The notes beneath the pieces were generated by a model that was not told where the DNA came from, did no database searches, and saw nothing but the letters and a program-made list of their open reading frames with translations. Shown here piece after piece: positions 1 to 8,110 of a stretch of 64,000 bases of DNA. The position numbers and the translations under genes were made by a program. How positions within the stretch are numbered: the first letter of the stretch is position 1; the number at the start of each line of letters is the position of its first letter. The stretch is from Neoroseomonas alkaliterrae (GTDB lineage Bacteria > Pseudomonadota > Alphaproteobacteria > Acetobacterales > Acetobacteraceae): NCBI RefSeq assembly GCF_014199195.1, contig NZ_JACIJE010000001.1, positions 496,001 through 560,000 on the forward strand, read 5' to 3'.

Positions 1-2
1 TT

Positions 3-680
3 TCGGCCGGCACGCGCGTGACCGACCTGCCCGGCTTCGCCGAGGGACGCTTCTGGGTGCAGGACGCCGCCGCCGCCCTGCCGGCCCTGCTGCTGGCGCC
101 GCGGCCGGGCGAGCGCATCGCCGACCTCTGCGCCGCGCCCGGCGGCAAGACGGCGCAGCTCGCCGCCGCCGGCGCCGAGGTCACGGCGGTCGAGCGCGAC
201 GCGCGGCGGCTCGACCGCCTGCGGGAGAACCTCGCGCGGCTGCGCCTTCGCGCCACCATCGTGCAGGCCGATGCCGCCGCCTGGACGCCGGATGCGCCCT
301 TCGACGCCATCCTGCTCGACGCGCCCTGCACCGCGACGGGGACCATCCGCCGCCACCCCGATGTCGCCCATGCCAAGCGCCCGCGCGACGTTCCCGCGGC
401 GGCGGAGGCGCAGGCGCGGCTGCTCGCCGCCGCGGCGCGGATGCTCAGGCCCGGCGGGCGGCTGGTCTTCGCCACCTGCTCGCTGCAGCCGGAGGAGGGC
501 GAGGCGCATCTCCCGCGCGCCGCCGCGCTCGGCCTGGTGCACAAGCCCTTCTTGCCGGCCGAGCTGCCCGGGCTGCCGGAGGCGATCACGCCTGCGGGCT
601 GCCTGCGCACGCGGCCGGATTTCTGGGCGGGGCGGGGCGGGATGGACGGGTTCTTCGCGGCGCGGTTCCGGCGCCCCTGA
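3..680 (+). CDS. rsmB: 16S rRNA cytosine-C5 methyltransferase, RsmB/Sun family (5' partial)
   Basis: This is the C-terminal part of a SAM-dependent rRNA (cytosine-C5)-methyltransferase; the family modifies C967 of E. coli 16S rRNA. The frame is open through the left window edge, so the true start and the NusB-like N-terminal domain lie outside. About 225 residues are visible. They carry the SAM loop DLCAAPGGKTAQL, the DAPCTATGTIRRHPD motif and ATCSLQPEEGE; the last two hold the two cysteines used by this family. The assignment to RsmB rather than another Nol1/Nop2/Sun paralogue rests on these motifs and could shift with the missing N-terminus. It converges on the next gene with only 32 bases between the stop codons. 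Confidence 0.88.
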   Translation, partial: SAGTRVTDLPGFAEGRFWVQDAAAALPALLLAPRPGERIADLCAAPGGKTAQLAAAGAEVTAVERDARRLDRLRENLARLRLRATIVQADAAAWTPDAPFDAILLDAPCTATGTIRRHPDVAHAKRPRDVPAAAEAQARLLAAAARMLRPGGRLVFATCSLQPEEGEAHLPRAAALGLVHKPFLPAELPGLPEAITPAGCLRTRPDFWAGRGGMDGFFAARFRRP

Positions 681-712
681 GCCGGGCCGCCGCCCGCCGT
701 CACCCAGCGGGC

Positions 713-1879
713 CTAGTAGGATTTCGGCAGGCCCAGCACCCGCTCGGCGATGTGGCTCAGGATCAGTTCCCGGCTCACCGGCGCGATGCGCGGGATCAGG
801 CTTTCGCGCAGGTAGCGCTCGACATGGTATTCCTGCGCATAGCCCATGCCGCCATGCGTCATCACGGCGGTCTCGGCGGCGGAGAAGCCGGCCTCGGCGG
901 CGAGATACTTTGCCGCGTTGGATTCCGCCCCGCAGTCGCGCCCGGCATCGTAGAGCGCCGCCGCCTTCAGGACCATCAGCTCGGCGGCCTCGAGATGCGC
1001 CCAGCAGCGCGCGAGCGGATGTTGGATGCCCTGGTTCTGCCCGATGGCGCGGCCGAAGACGCGGCGTTCCCGCGCGTAGTCGGCCGCCTTGCGCAGCGCC
1101 GCGCGGCCGATGCCCACGGCCTCGGCGGCGATCAGGATGCGCTCGGGGTTCATGCCGTGCAGGATGTAGTGGAAGCCCTTGCCTTCCTCGCCGATGCGGT
1201 CCTCGACCGGCACCTCGAGGCCGTCGAAGAACACCATGTTCGAATCGACCGCATGGCGGCCCATCTTCTCGATCAGGCGGATCTCCACCCGCGCGCGGTC
1301 GATGTCGGTGTAGAAGAGCGACAGGCCGTCGGTCTTGCGCTTCACCGCCTCGAGCGGCGTGGTGCGCGCGAGCAGCAGCATCTTGTTCGCCACCTGCGCG
1401 GTGCTGATCCACATCTTCTGGCCGCGCACCACGTAGCGATCCCCCTGCCGCTCCGCGCGCGTCTTGAGCTGGGTGGTGTTGAGCCCGACATCGGGCTCGG
1501 TCACCGCGAAGCAGGGCTTGTCGCGCCCGGCGATGAGCGGCGGCAGGGCGCGCCGCTTCTGCTCCTCGGTGCCGAAGACGACGACCGGGTTCAGGCCGAA
1601 GATGTTCATGTGGATGGCCGAGGCGCCGCTCATGCAGGCGCCGCTCTCGGCGACCGCCTGCATCATCACCGCCGCCTCGGTGATGCCGAGCCCGCCGCCG
1701 CCATAGGCCTCCGGCATGGCGATGCCGAGCCAGCCGCCCGCGGCCATGGCGGCGTGGAACTCCTCGGGGAAGGTGCCTTCGCGGTCCTTGCGCAGCCAGT
1801 ATTCGTCGCCGAAGGCGGCGCAGAGCCTGAGGACCTGCTCGCGGATCTCGGCCTGCTCGGCCGTCAGTTCGAAGGCCAT
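713..1879 (-). CDS. Acyl-CoA dehydrogenase family protein
   Basis: A 388-residue FAD flavoenzyme of the acyl-CoA dehydrogenase family, expected to introduce a trans-2 double bond into an acyl-CoA and pass electrons to ETF. Family landmarks are FAVTEPDVGLNTT in the middle domain and the C-terminal stretch MTHGGMGYAQEYHVERYLRE. Two ATGs lie six bases apart. I use the inner one at 1879 because a GGAGG sits about eight bases upstream of it and is too close to the outer ATG at 1885. The gene is divergent from an IclR regulator, which suggests that regulator controls it. The substrate is unknown. The long open frame continuing upstream of the start is a GC artefact. Confidence 0.9.
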   Translation of the reverse strand: MAFELTAEQAEIREQVLRLCAAFGDEYWLRKDREGTFPEEFHAAMAAGGWLGIAMPEAYGGGGLGITEAAVMMQAVAESGACMSGASAIHMNIFGLNPVVVFGTEEQKRRALPPLIAGRDKPCFAVTEPDVGLNTTQLKTRAERQGDRYVVRGQKMWISTAQVANKMLLLARTTPLEAVKRKTDGLSLFYTDIDRARVEIRLIEKMGRHAVDSNMVFFDGLEVPVEDRIGEEGKGFHYILHGMNPERILIAAEAVGIGRAALRKAADYARERRVFGRAIGQNQGIQHPLARCWAHLEAAELMVLKAAALYDAGRDCGAESNAAKYLAAEAGFSAAETAVMTHGGMGYAQEYHVERYLRESLIPRIAPVSRELILSHIAERVLGLPKSY

Positions 1880-1927
1880 GGCCATCCCCTCCGGTGCCGG
1901 GCGAAGGGGCCAGATGCGCGCGGGGCT

Positions 1928-1944
1928 GTCAATGCGGCATTGAC
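1928..1944. promoter_or_regulatory. Perfect inverted repeat in the acyl-CoA dehydrogenase / IclR divergent region
   Basis: GTCAATGC and GCATTGAC face each other around a single G, a perfect 8+1+8 inverted repeat centred on 1936. It lies in the 133-bp divergent region, 49 bases from the acyl-CoA dehydrogenase start. It could be an operator of the adjacent IclR protein or of another regulator. The symmetry is seen directly; the role is inferred. Confidence 0.5.
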
Positions 1945-1970
1945 GCGCGCGTTCGCGGAATCCACCCTGC

Positions 1971-1986
1971 GTTCGGATATCCGAAC
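1971..1986. promoter_or_regulatory. Perfect 16-bp palindrome, likely IclR-type operator
   Basis: GTTCGGATATCCGAAC is a perfect palindrome 27 bases upstream of the IclR start codon. Several IclR-family activators of aromatic catabolism bind imperfect palindromes with TTCG and CGAA half-sites, so the fit is good. Its centre is about 42 bp, four helical turns, from the second palindrome in the same gap. Autoregulation by the IclR protein plus control of the divergent dehydrogenase is the simplest reading. Confidence 0.6.
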
Positions 1987-2012
1987 ACGGGAGAAGGGGC
2001 GGACGGGAACCC

Positions 2013-2861
2013 ATGGCCTCACGCGACAGCGGCGCGGCAGGGCGGCGAGCGCGCCCGGCCGCCGCGCCCCCCGCGGCGGCGGGCCCGCGCTCGGTCGGGC
2101 GCGTCCTGCGGCTGCTCGACTGCCTCGCGGCGGCGCCGCAGGGCGCGTCGCTGGCCGCGCTCGCCGCGGCCATGGGCGCGCCCAAGACGACGCTGCTCGG
2201 CCTGCTGCGCGGCCTCGCCGCGGCCGGCTGCGCGGTGCAGGCCGAAGGCACCTGGCGGCTGGGGCCCGAGGCCTTCGGCCTCGCCCGCGCCATCCTCGCC
2301 GGTGAGGGCGAAGGCTTCGGCCAGGCGGGGCGCGCGGCGCTGCAGACGCTCGCCGAGGACACCGGGGAGACGGCGATGCTCGCCGTGCTCGCGCCCGATC
2401 GCCGCGCGATGGTCTATACGGACAAGGTCGAGAGTCGCACCGCGCTGCGCTTCGCCGCGACGGTGGGGGACCGCCGGCCCATCCACTGCACGGCCTCGGG
2501 CCGCGTCATGCTCGCCTTCCTGCCGCCGCCCTGGCCCGAGGCCTATCTGCGCGGGGCGCGCCTGGCCGCGCTCACGCGCAGCAGCGTCACCGACCGCCGC
2601 GCCCTGCGCCGCATCCTCGCCGAGGTGCGCGAGCAGGGCCATGCCGTGACCCTGGGCGAGGCGACCGAGGGCGTGGCCGGCATCGCCGCCCCGGTCTTCG
2701 CGGCGAGCGGCGAGGTGGTGGCGGCGATCGTCCTGGCCGGGCCGCTGGCGCGCGTGCAGCCGAGGCTGGCCGGCCTCGCGCGCCGCGTCAGGCAGGCCGG
2801 GCGCGACCTCTCGCGGCGGCTCGGGCACCGGCCCGGCGAGGCCCGCGGGGCGGGCGCGTAA
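2013..2861 (+). CDS. IclR family transcriptional regulator
   Basis: A 282-residue regulator. Residues about 28-90 form the winged helix-turn-helix (SVGRVLRLLDCLAAAPQGAS, then a recognition helix with MGAPKTTLLGLLRGL). The remainder is the IclR effector-binding domain, with GDRRPIHCTASGRVMLAF and GVAGIAAPVFA, typical of ligand pockets for small organic acids. The first 27 residues are Ala/Arg/Pro-rich and probably disordered. It is transcribed away from an acyl-CoA dehydrogenase, with two palindromes in the shared region, so it is probably that gene's local regulator. The effector cannot be told from sequence. Confidence 0.92.
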   Translation: MASRDSGAAGRRARPAAAPPAAAGPRSVGRVLRLLDCLAAAPQGASLAALAAAMGAPKTTLLGLLRGLAAAGCAVQAEGTWRLGPEAFGLARAILAGEGEGFGQAGRAALQTLAEDTGETAMLAVLAPDRRAMVYTDKVESRTALRFAATVGDRRPIHCTASGRVMLAFLPPPWPEAYLRGARLAALTRSSVTDRRALRRILAEVREQGHAVTLGEATEGVAGIAAPVFAASGEVVAAIVLAGPLARVQPRLAGLARRVRQAGRDLSRRLGHRPGEARGAGA

Positions 2862-2866
2862 GGGGG

Positions 2867-2896
2867 GAGGCCGCGGTCGGCGGGCAGCGCGGCCTC
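2867..2896 (+). terminator. GC stem-loop after the IclR gene
   Basis: Perfect 9-bp arms GAGGCCGCG / CGCGGCCTC with a 12-nt loop start six bases after the IclR TAA. There is no U-tract. It probably acts as a terminator or 3' stabiliser. Confidence 0.45.
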
Positions 2897-2929
2897 ACGC
2901 GGAAGGCCCCGCGGCCGGCCGGCCGCCGG

Positions 2930-3048
2930 CATCATGCCCTGCGGACGCTTGTCCTCAGGGTGTCAGGATCCGGTTCCACGCGCGGCCGCCCCACCAGCCC
3001 CGCGCGCCTTGCCCGCGGGCGACAGGTCATACCATTCACCCGCCGGCA
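2930..3048 (-). repeat. Dispersed intergenic repeat, copy A (minus orientation)
   Basis: One of three related copies in this window (others at 31011-31101 and 52681-52806). Read on the minus strand it has a variable stem region, then exactly 44 bases from the stem start to the invariant core GGGGCTGGTGGGGCGGCCGC, then GGAACCGGATCCTGA, shared with copy C. The stem region can still form 12 of 15 pairs. It fills the gap between the convergent ends of the IclR and GNAT genes and stops at the GNAT stop codon. Confidence 0.7.
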
Positions 3049-3639
3049 TCACTGCGCCTCCATCGCCGCGGTGAGCGGCGGCGCGGGCTGCGCGGCGGGG
3101 CGCGGCAGTTCGAACCACAGGCAGGCTTCCTCCTGCCCGCGCGCGGGGCACCAGATGCGCCCCTCGCCGAGCGGCGTCATGCCCAGCCGCCGCGCCACCG
3201 CGAGCGAGGGCGCGTTGTCCGCCTGCACCGCCGCGCGCACGCGCTGCACGTCCATCAGCGCGAAGGCGTGGGCGATGGCGGCCGGCGCGGCCTCGCGCAT
3301 GTAGCCCTCGCCCTGGAAGGCCTCGCCCAGCCAGTAGGTGATCAGCGCCGTCCGGTCGTCCCCCGGCGCGCGGGAGATGCTGATCCAGCCGAGCACCGCC
3401 CCATCCGCCCGCCGCTCGATCACCAGCGGCAGGGAGCGCAGGGCCGCCGCGGCCATCCGCACCCCGGCGATGCGGTCGGCCGCCATCAGCGGCGTGTAGG
3501 GCACCGGCCAGGAGGCGAGGCGGGCGCTGATCGCCTCGCTCATCAGCGCGGCGAGGGCCTCGGCGTCGCGGGGTTCGGCGCAGCGCAGCCGCAGGCGTTC
3601 TGTATCTACAGGCGGAATTCCCGGCGCCATGGCAACCAT
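3049..3639 (-). CDS. GNAT family N-acetyltransferase (RimJ/RimL-like)
   Basis: A 196-residue acetyl-CoA-dependent N-acetyltransferase of the Acetyltransf_3 type. It opens with PPVDTERLRLRCAEPRDAEA, the usual start of this group, and has an acetyl-CoA-binding region ITYWLGEAFQGEGYMREA followed by RVRAAVQADNAPSLAVARRLG. Members acetylate ribosomal protein N-termini, antibiotics or small amines; the substrate here is unknown. An alternative start lies three codons inside. The stop codon abuts dispersed repeat copy A. Only 24 bases separate its start from the aldehyde dehydrogenase stop, so it could be the last gene of the carotenoid transcript, though its function does not obviously fit. Confidence 0.85.
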   Translation of the reverse strand: MVAMAPGIPPVDTERLRLRCAEPRDAEALAALMSEAISARLASWPVPYTPLMAADRIAGVRMAAAALRSLPLVIERRADGAVLGWISISRAPGDDRTALITYWLGEAFQGEGYMREAAPAAIAHAFALMDVQRVRAAVQADNAPSLAVARRLGMTPLGEGRIWCPARGQEEACLWFELPRPAAQPAPPLTAAMEAQ

Positions 3640-3663
3640 TGCGAGAGAATGGACCGGTCTAGG

Positions 3664-5004
3664 CTATCGCACCAGCCTCTTAACGATCCTTTCCGCCATT
3701 CCGCTCCGGGGCGGATCAAACATTCGCGCGAGGGCGAAGCGCCCGTGCCGGACCCGCGCGCGCAGGTTGGAGAAGGAGCGAAAGCCTTCCTCCCCATGCA
3801 TGCGCCCATGGCCCGAGCCGCCGACCCCGCCGAAGGCCAGCGCGGAGAAGCCGACATGCTCCACGCAGCGGCCGGAAACCAGCGCGCCGGAGCGGGTTCC
3901 GGCGGCGATCTGCGCCTCCTCCGCCGGGCTCGCGCCAAAGATGTAGATGGCCAGCGGCGCCGGCCGCGCGGCGACCCAGGCGATGGCGGCGGCGAGGTCG
4001 GGCCGCTCCAGCACCGGCAGGATGGGCCCGAACACTTCCTCGTGAAGCAGCGGGTGGTCCTCCGGCGCCTCGGCCAGCGCGAGGGCGCGGCGGCGGCCCG
4101 GCCCATCCGGCCCGAGCGGCGTCAGCCGCGCCCCGGCGGCCAGCCGGTCGAGCCGCGCGGCGGCGGCCTCGTCCACCAGCGCGGTCTCGGGCGCGGGGAT
4201 GCCGGCGGCGCGGCAGGCGGCCTCGAAGGCGGCGCGGCCATGGCCGACCAGCAGCACCGTGTCGGGCGCGACGCAGGTCTGGCCGGCATTGAGCGCCTTG
4301 CCGACCAGGATGGCGCGCGCCGCCGCCCCAAGTTCCGCGCCCGGCAGGATGATCGCGGGGCATTTGCCGCCCAGTTCCAGCGTCAGCGGCACCAGGTTCG
4401 GCGCCGCCGCGGCGGCCACCTTCCGGCCGGTCGCGGTGCCGCCGGTGAAGGCGAGGTGGTCCCAGGGCTGGGCCGCGAAATCCGCCGCGACGGCGGCATC
4501 GCCGGTCACGCAGCGCGCGATGCGCGGGCCGAGCGCGGCCTCCAGCACCTCGCCCACCAGCGCCGCGCAGCGCGGCGTGCGCTCCGAGGGCTTCACGGCG
4601 ATGCGGTTGCCCGCCGCGATGGCGTCCACCGCCGGGGCGAGGGCGAGCTGGAACGGGTAGTTCCACGGCGCGAGGATGCCGACGATGCCCTTGGGCACCG
4701 GTTCGAGCCGCGCCCGCGCCGGCCAGAACGGGTAGGGCACGCCGACGCGCCGCGGGCGCGCCCAGCGGCGCAGGTGGCGGCGGGCATGCAGCGCGAAATC
4801 GGCCACCAGCAGCGCATCGGCGAGCAGCGTCTCGATGCGCGAGCGGGCGCCGAAATCGGCGGCGGCGGCGGCGGCGATGTCCTCGGCGCGGCGCTTGGTC
4901 TCGGCGGCGAGGCGGGCGAGCAGCTCGCGCCGCGCCGCGAGGTCCGGCGCGCCGTCCGTCGCCTCGGCGGCGCGCAGGGCGGCCAGGGCCTCGGCGGGGC
5001 TCAT
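3664..5004 (-). CDS. Aldehyde dehydrogenase (coniferyl-aldehyde/class-3-like), probable apocarotenal oxidase
   Basis: A 446-residue NAD(P)-dependent aldehyde dehydrogenase. Catalytic residues are visible: Asn115 in APWNYPF, Glu210 in LELGGK and the nucleophile Cys244 in NAGQTCVAP. The short length and the missing N-terminal extension match the membrane-associated coniferyl/fatty aldehyde dehydrogenase group. It lies 61 bases downstream of hpnE at the distal end of a C30 carotenoid-type cluster. In staphyloxanthin synthesis AldH oxidises diaponeurosporenal to the acid, and methanotroph C30 pathways use a similar enzyme. I infer the same role here, oxidising a terminal carotenoid aldehyde; the sequence does not exclude a general aldehyde scavenger. 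Confidence 0.82.
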   Translation of the reverse strand: MSPAEALAALRAAEATDGAPDLAARRELLARLAAETKRRAEDIAAAAAADFGARSRIETLLADALLVADFALHARRHLRRWARPRRVGVPYPFWPARARLEPVPKGIVGILAPWNYPFQLALAPAVDAIAAGNRIAVKPSERTPRCAALVGEVLEAALGPRIARCVTGDAAVAADFAAQPWDHLAFTGGTATGRKVAAAAAPNLVPLTLELGGKCPAIILPGAELGAAARAILVGKALNAGQTCVAPDTVLLVGHGRAAFEAACRAAGIPAPETALVDEAAAARLDRLAAGARLTPLGPDGPGRRRALALAEAPEDHPLLHEEVFGPILPVLERPDLAAAIAWVAARPAPLAIYIFGASPAEEAQIAAGTRSGALVSGRCVEHVGFSALAFGGVGGSGHGRMHGEEGFRSFSNLRARVRHGRFALARMFDPPRSGMAERIVKRLVR

Positions 5005-5065
5005 GCGGCGCGCACCGGGGTTGCGCCGCCTCCGCCATGCGTCCGCTGCGGGTGTTCGCGCGGCG

Positions 5066-6352
5066 TCACGCGGCCTCCCGGCGCGGCAGGCGGGGCAGCA
5101 GGGCCCTGGCCGCGGCCTCGCCCGAGCGGGCGGCGGCCTCGATGGTCGCGGGCAGGCCGGGCCAGGTCCAGTCCCCGGCCAAGGCGAGGTTGTGCATGGG
5201 CCGCCGCGGCGCGTGCGGGGCGATGCCGACGCCATGGCGCGGCGTGGCGCGGCGCTCCTTCACCGCGCGGCAGGGGGGCGGCGCCTCCGGCCAGTCGCCG
5301 GGCAGGGCGAAGGCCTGCGCGGCGCGGCGGATCTCGGCCCAGGCGCGCGGGGCGAGGCTCGCGGCCGCCTCCTCGGTTTCCGCATCGGCCGCGCTGACCG
5401 TCACGCTGATCCCGGCGGGCCGCAGCAGGATCCATTGGGTCAGCCCGCCCAGGATGCCGATGAAGCGCACCGGCCCCGGCGTGGATTGCGCGAAATGGAG
5501 GTTGAGGATGGGCGCATGGCGCTCGGGCACCTTCAGCCCGGGGATCAGCCGCGCCGTCTCCCAGGGCGGCAGGGCCAGGATCACGGCGTCGCGCTCGCCG
5601 AGCGGCAGGCTCTCCTCGCCGAGATGGAGCGCGGTGACGCGGCCATCGGCCTGGGTCATGGCGCGCAGCCGGCTGCCGAGGCGCAGCGTGGCGCCGGCGG
5701 CCTCCAGCGCGGCGAGGGCGGGCGCGACGAGATCGGGCCCCAGCCCCTCGCGCGCCACCAGCAGCCGCGCCGCCCCGGCGCTGCCGAGCCGCCGCAGCAC
5801 CTGCCCGAGCCGCGCGGAGGAGGCCTCCTGCACCGGGGTGTTCAGCGCGGCGACGGTCAGTGGCTCCACGAAGCCGCGCAGCAGGGCGGGGTGCCGCGCC
5901 AGCGCCTCGGCCACCGGACGGTCGGTGAGCGGCAGCGCCATGCCGAGCAGGGCCAGCAGGCCCCCGGCGCTCAGCCCCGGCGGCCGCCGGGCCGGATCCC
6001 GCCAGGCGAGCGGCGCGGCGGCGATGCGGCGCGCGCTGCCATCGGCGAGGTCGAGCAGCGGCAGCCCCTCGGGTTCCGGCTCGATCCAGCGCTCGCGGGC
6101 GCTGATCGCCTCGAGGAAGCGCAGCGCGGCATGGTTCGCCCCCATCAGCGCGTGGGTGCCGTTGTCGGTGCCGTCGGGCAGCGCGCGGCAGCGCCCGCCG
6201 GCGAGCATCGTCGCCTCATGCAGCGTCACGGCATGGCCGGCGCGGGCGAGGACGAGCGCGGCGACCATCCCGGCCATGCCGGCGCCGACGACATGCACGC
6301 GCGCCGCGCCCTGCGGGCCGAAGGGGCAGGGGCCGGGAGCGGCGATCCTCAT
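5066..6352 (-). CDS. hpnE: HpnE-type FAD-dependent squalene-forming oxidoreductase
   Basis: A 428-residue flavoprotein of the amine oxidase/phytoene desaturase superfamily. The dinucleotide fold is at residues 18-50 (HVVGAGMAGMVAAL, then LHEATMLAGGRCR), followed by DNGTHALMGANHAALRFLEAI, characteristic of HpnE. HpnE reduces hydroxysqualene to squalene as the third step of the HpnCDE route from farnesyl diphosphate. Its ATG overlaps the stop of the HpnC-HpnD fusion by four bases (ATGA), so the two are translationally coupled. No squalene-hopene cyclase or other hpn gene is present here, so the squalene probably feeds the neighbouring desaturases. Confidence 0.88.
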   Translation of the reverse strand: MRIAAPGPCPFGPQGAARVHVVGAGMAGMVAALVLARAGHAVTLHEATMLAGGRCRALPDGTDNGTHALMGANHAALRFLEAISARERWIEPEPEGLPLLDLADGSARRIAAAPLAWRDPARRPPGLSAGGLLALLGMALPLTDRPVAEALARHPALLRGFVEPLTVAALNTPVQEASSARLGQVLRRLGSAGAARLLVAREGLGPDLVAPALAALEAAGATLRLGSRLRAMTQADGRVTALHLGEESLPLGERDAVILALPPWETARLIPGLKVPERHAPILNLHFAQSTPGPVRFIGILGGLTQWILLRPAGISVTVSAADAETEEAAASLAPRAWAEIRRAAQAFALPGDWPEAPPPCRAVKERRATPRHGVGIAPHAPRRPMHNLALAGDWTWPGLPATIEAAARSGEAAARALLPRLPRREAA

Positions 6353-7986
6353 CGCGCGGCGACGGGGGCGAGGCGCAGCGCGAAGGCGGCCATGCGCGCC
6401 TTCTCACCCGCCGTCAGGCGCGGGCGCGCGCGCGGCGCGCCGAAGCCGCGGGCGAGCAGGCGGTCGAACAGGCGCCGGTAGCCCCACATCATGATGCGCG
6501 CGGGCAGCAGGGCGCGGGTGTCGAGGTGCCGCAGCTCGGCCTCGGCGCGGGCGAAGCCGGCTTCGGCCTCGGCGGCGAGCGCGCGGGCGGCGGCGGCGAT
6601 GCCGGGCGCGGCGATGATGCGCGCCGCCGGCCCCTCTGGCACGCCATGCGCGGCGAGCAGGTCGGCGGGCAGATAGACGCGATCGCGCGCCGCGTCCTCG
6701 TCCATGTCGCGCAGGATGTTGACGAGCTGCAGCGTGCGCCCGAGCGCGAGGCCGAACGGCGCCGCCTCGGGCGCGCCGAAGATGCGCACCGCCATCGCGC
6801 CGACGCTGCCCGCGACACGGCGGCAATAGAGGTCGAGCGCGGCGGCGTCGGGGATCCGCACCGCGGGCGCGGCGTCGGTCTCCATGCCCGCGATCATCGC
6901 CTCGCATTCCGCAATGGGCAGGCCGTAGCGCTCGCGCGCGCGGGCGAGCTCGCGCGAGAGGGCGCAGTCGGGCCGCGCCAGCTTCGCCCGCCAGTCGTCG
7001 AGGAAGCGGCGCTTCTCGGTCTCGGGCATGGCGCCGTCGGCGATGTCGTCCACCGCGCGGCAGAAGGCATAGACGGCCCAGAGGGCGCGGCGGCGATCCC
7101 CGCGCAGCGCCGCCATGCCGCGCGCGAAGGAGGAGCCCGCGCGCGCGACGCGGGCGCGCACCAGCGCGGCGTCCGAGGGCCCTCCGAAGGGCGCGGCGAG
7201 GAAGGCGCGGGCGAAATCCGCCCTGCCCAGCGCGACGCGCTGGCGGACCGGGTCCTCCGCGCGCAGCCGCGCGAGCAGGCGCCGCGCGAGCGCGAGCGTC
7301 ACGGCGGCTTCCATCGCGAGGCGCCGCGCGCCGATCAGGCGCGGCAGGCAAGCCGCGGCGTCGAGGCGTTCCTCCACCCGGTCCAGCGCGGCGTCGAGCA
7401 CGGCGCGGCGGCGCTCCGCGTTCTCCGGGGCGAAGAAGGCCTCCTCCCCCCCGGCCAGCGCCATCCAGGGCCCGGGCAGGTAGATGCGGTCGAGCGCCTC
7501 GCGGTCCCTGGCGAGGTCCTGGATGTGGTTGAGCACCTGCAGCGCGGTGCAGAGGGCATCGGCGGCGGCCTCGGCCCCGGGTGCGGCTGCGCCGTGCAGG
7601 CGCAGCAGCATCCGCCCCACGGGATTGGCCGAGGCGGCGCAATAGGCCTCGAGCCCCGCCCAGTCCGCGTAGCGGCCCTGCGTCGCGTCCTGGCGGAAGG
7701 CGGCGAGCATGGCGCGCGCCTCCGCCGTGCCGCAGCCGCTGTCATGGAGCGGCCGCGCGGCGGGCTCGGCGGTGGCGGGGTCGTCCAGCGCGCGTTCCAG
7801 CGCGTCGAGCCGCGCGAGCTTCTCGGCCGCCGGCAGGTCCGGGCTGTCGGCGATGTCGTCCGCCGTGCGCACGAAGCGGTAGAAGCCGAGCACCTTCGGG
7901 CGCACCGCGCGCGCGAGCAGCGCCGAGGCGACCGGGAAGTTCTCGGCATCATGGGTGCGGCTGGGCGGTCCGGCGGCGACGGTCAT
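6349..7986 (-). CDS. hpnCD: Fused HpnC-HpnD squalene synthase (presqualene diphosphate synthase + hydroxysqualene synthase)
   Basis: One uninterrupted 545-residue frame holds two complete trans-isoprenyl-diphosphate synthase domains. Residues 1 to about 270 are HpnC-like (ENFPVAS, FYRFVRTADDIAD at 35-47, second acidic motif NHIQDLARD at 153-161). Residues from about 276 to 545 are HpnD-like (GSSFARGMAAL, AFCRAVDDIAD ending at 317, NILRDMDEDAARDRVYLP at 423-440). HpnD condenses two farnesyl diphosphates to presqualene diphosphate; HpnC converts that to hydroxysqualene. They are normally separate adjacent genes. There is almost no linker. An in-frame GTG at codon 276 could start a free HpnD, but no well-placed Shine-Dalgarno precedes it. 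The start at 7986 (MTVAAGPP) was chosen over 7995 by family N-termini. Confidence 0.88.
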   Translation of the reverse strand: MTVAAGPPSRTHDAENFPVASALLARAVRPKVLGFYRFVRTADDIADSPDLPAAEKLARLDALERALDDPATAEPAARPLHDSGCGTAEARAMLAAFRQDATQGRYADWAGLEAYCAASANPVGRMLLRLHGAAAPGAEAAADALCTALQVLNHIQDLARDREALDRIYLPGPWMALAGGEEAFFAPENAERRRAVLDAALDRVEERLDAAACLPRLIGARRLAMEAAVTLALARRLLARLRAEDPVRQRVALGRADFARAFLAAPFGGPSDAALVRARVARAGSSFARGMAALRGDRRRALWAVYAFCRAVDDIADGAMPETEKRRFLDDWRAKLARPDCALSRELARARERYGLPIAECEAMIAGMETDAAPAVRIPDAAALDLYCRRVAGSVGAMAVRIFGAPEAAPFGLALGRTLQLVNILRDMDEDAARDRVYLPADLLAAHGVPEGPAARIIAAPGIAAAARALAAEAEAGFARAEAELRHLDTRALLPARIMMWGYRRLFDRLLARGFGAPRARPRLTAGEKARMAAFALRLAPVAAR

Positions 7987-8110
7987 CGGCCGCATGGTGG
8001 CACGGGAGCGCCCGCCTTGTCCGCGCCGTGGCCCGCGGTGCGCCGTGCGGCGGGGGCGCGCGTGCCGCCCGTCTCCGGCGCGGGGCGATGCGCCGGCGCC
8101 GGCCTGCCGC

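Noticed and set aside
2963-3151. Possible 62-codon gene inside repeat copy A, ending in a peptide also encoded by copy C
   Set aside because: The shared peptide ending comes from the shared DNA repeat; two frames are equally conserved, there is no ribosome site, and it overlaps the GNAT gene.
3268-5397. 709-codon plus-strand frame opposite the aldehyde dehydrogenase
   Set aside because: Shadow frame; the minus strand has all catalytic residues of an aldehyde dehydrogenase.
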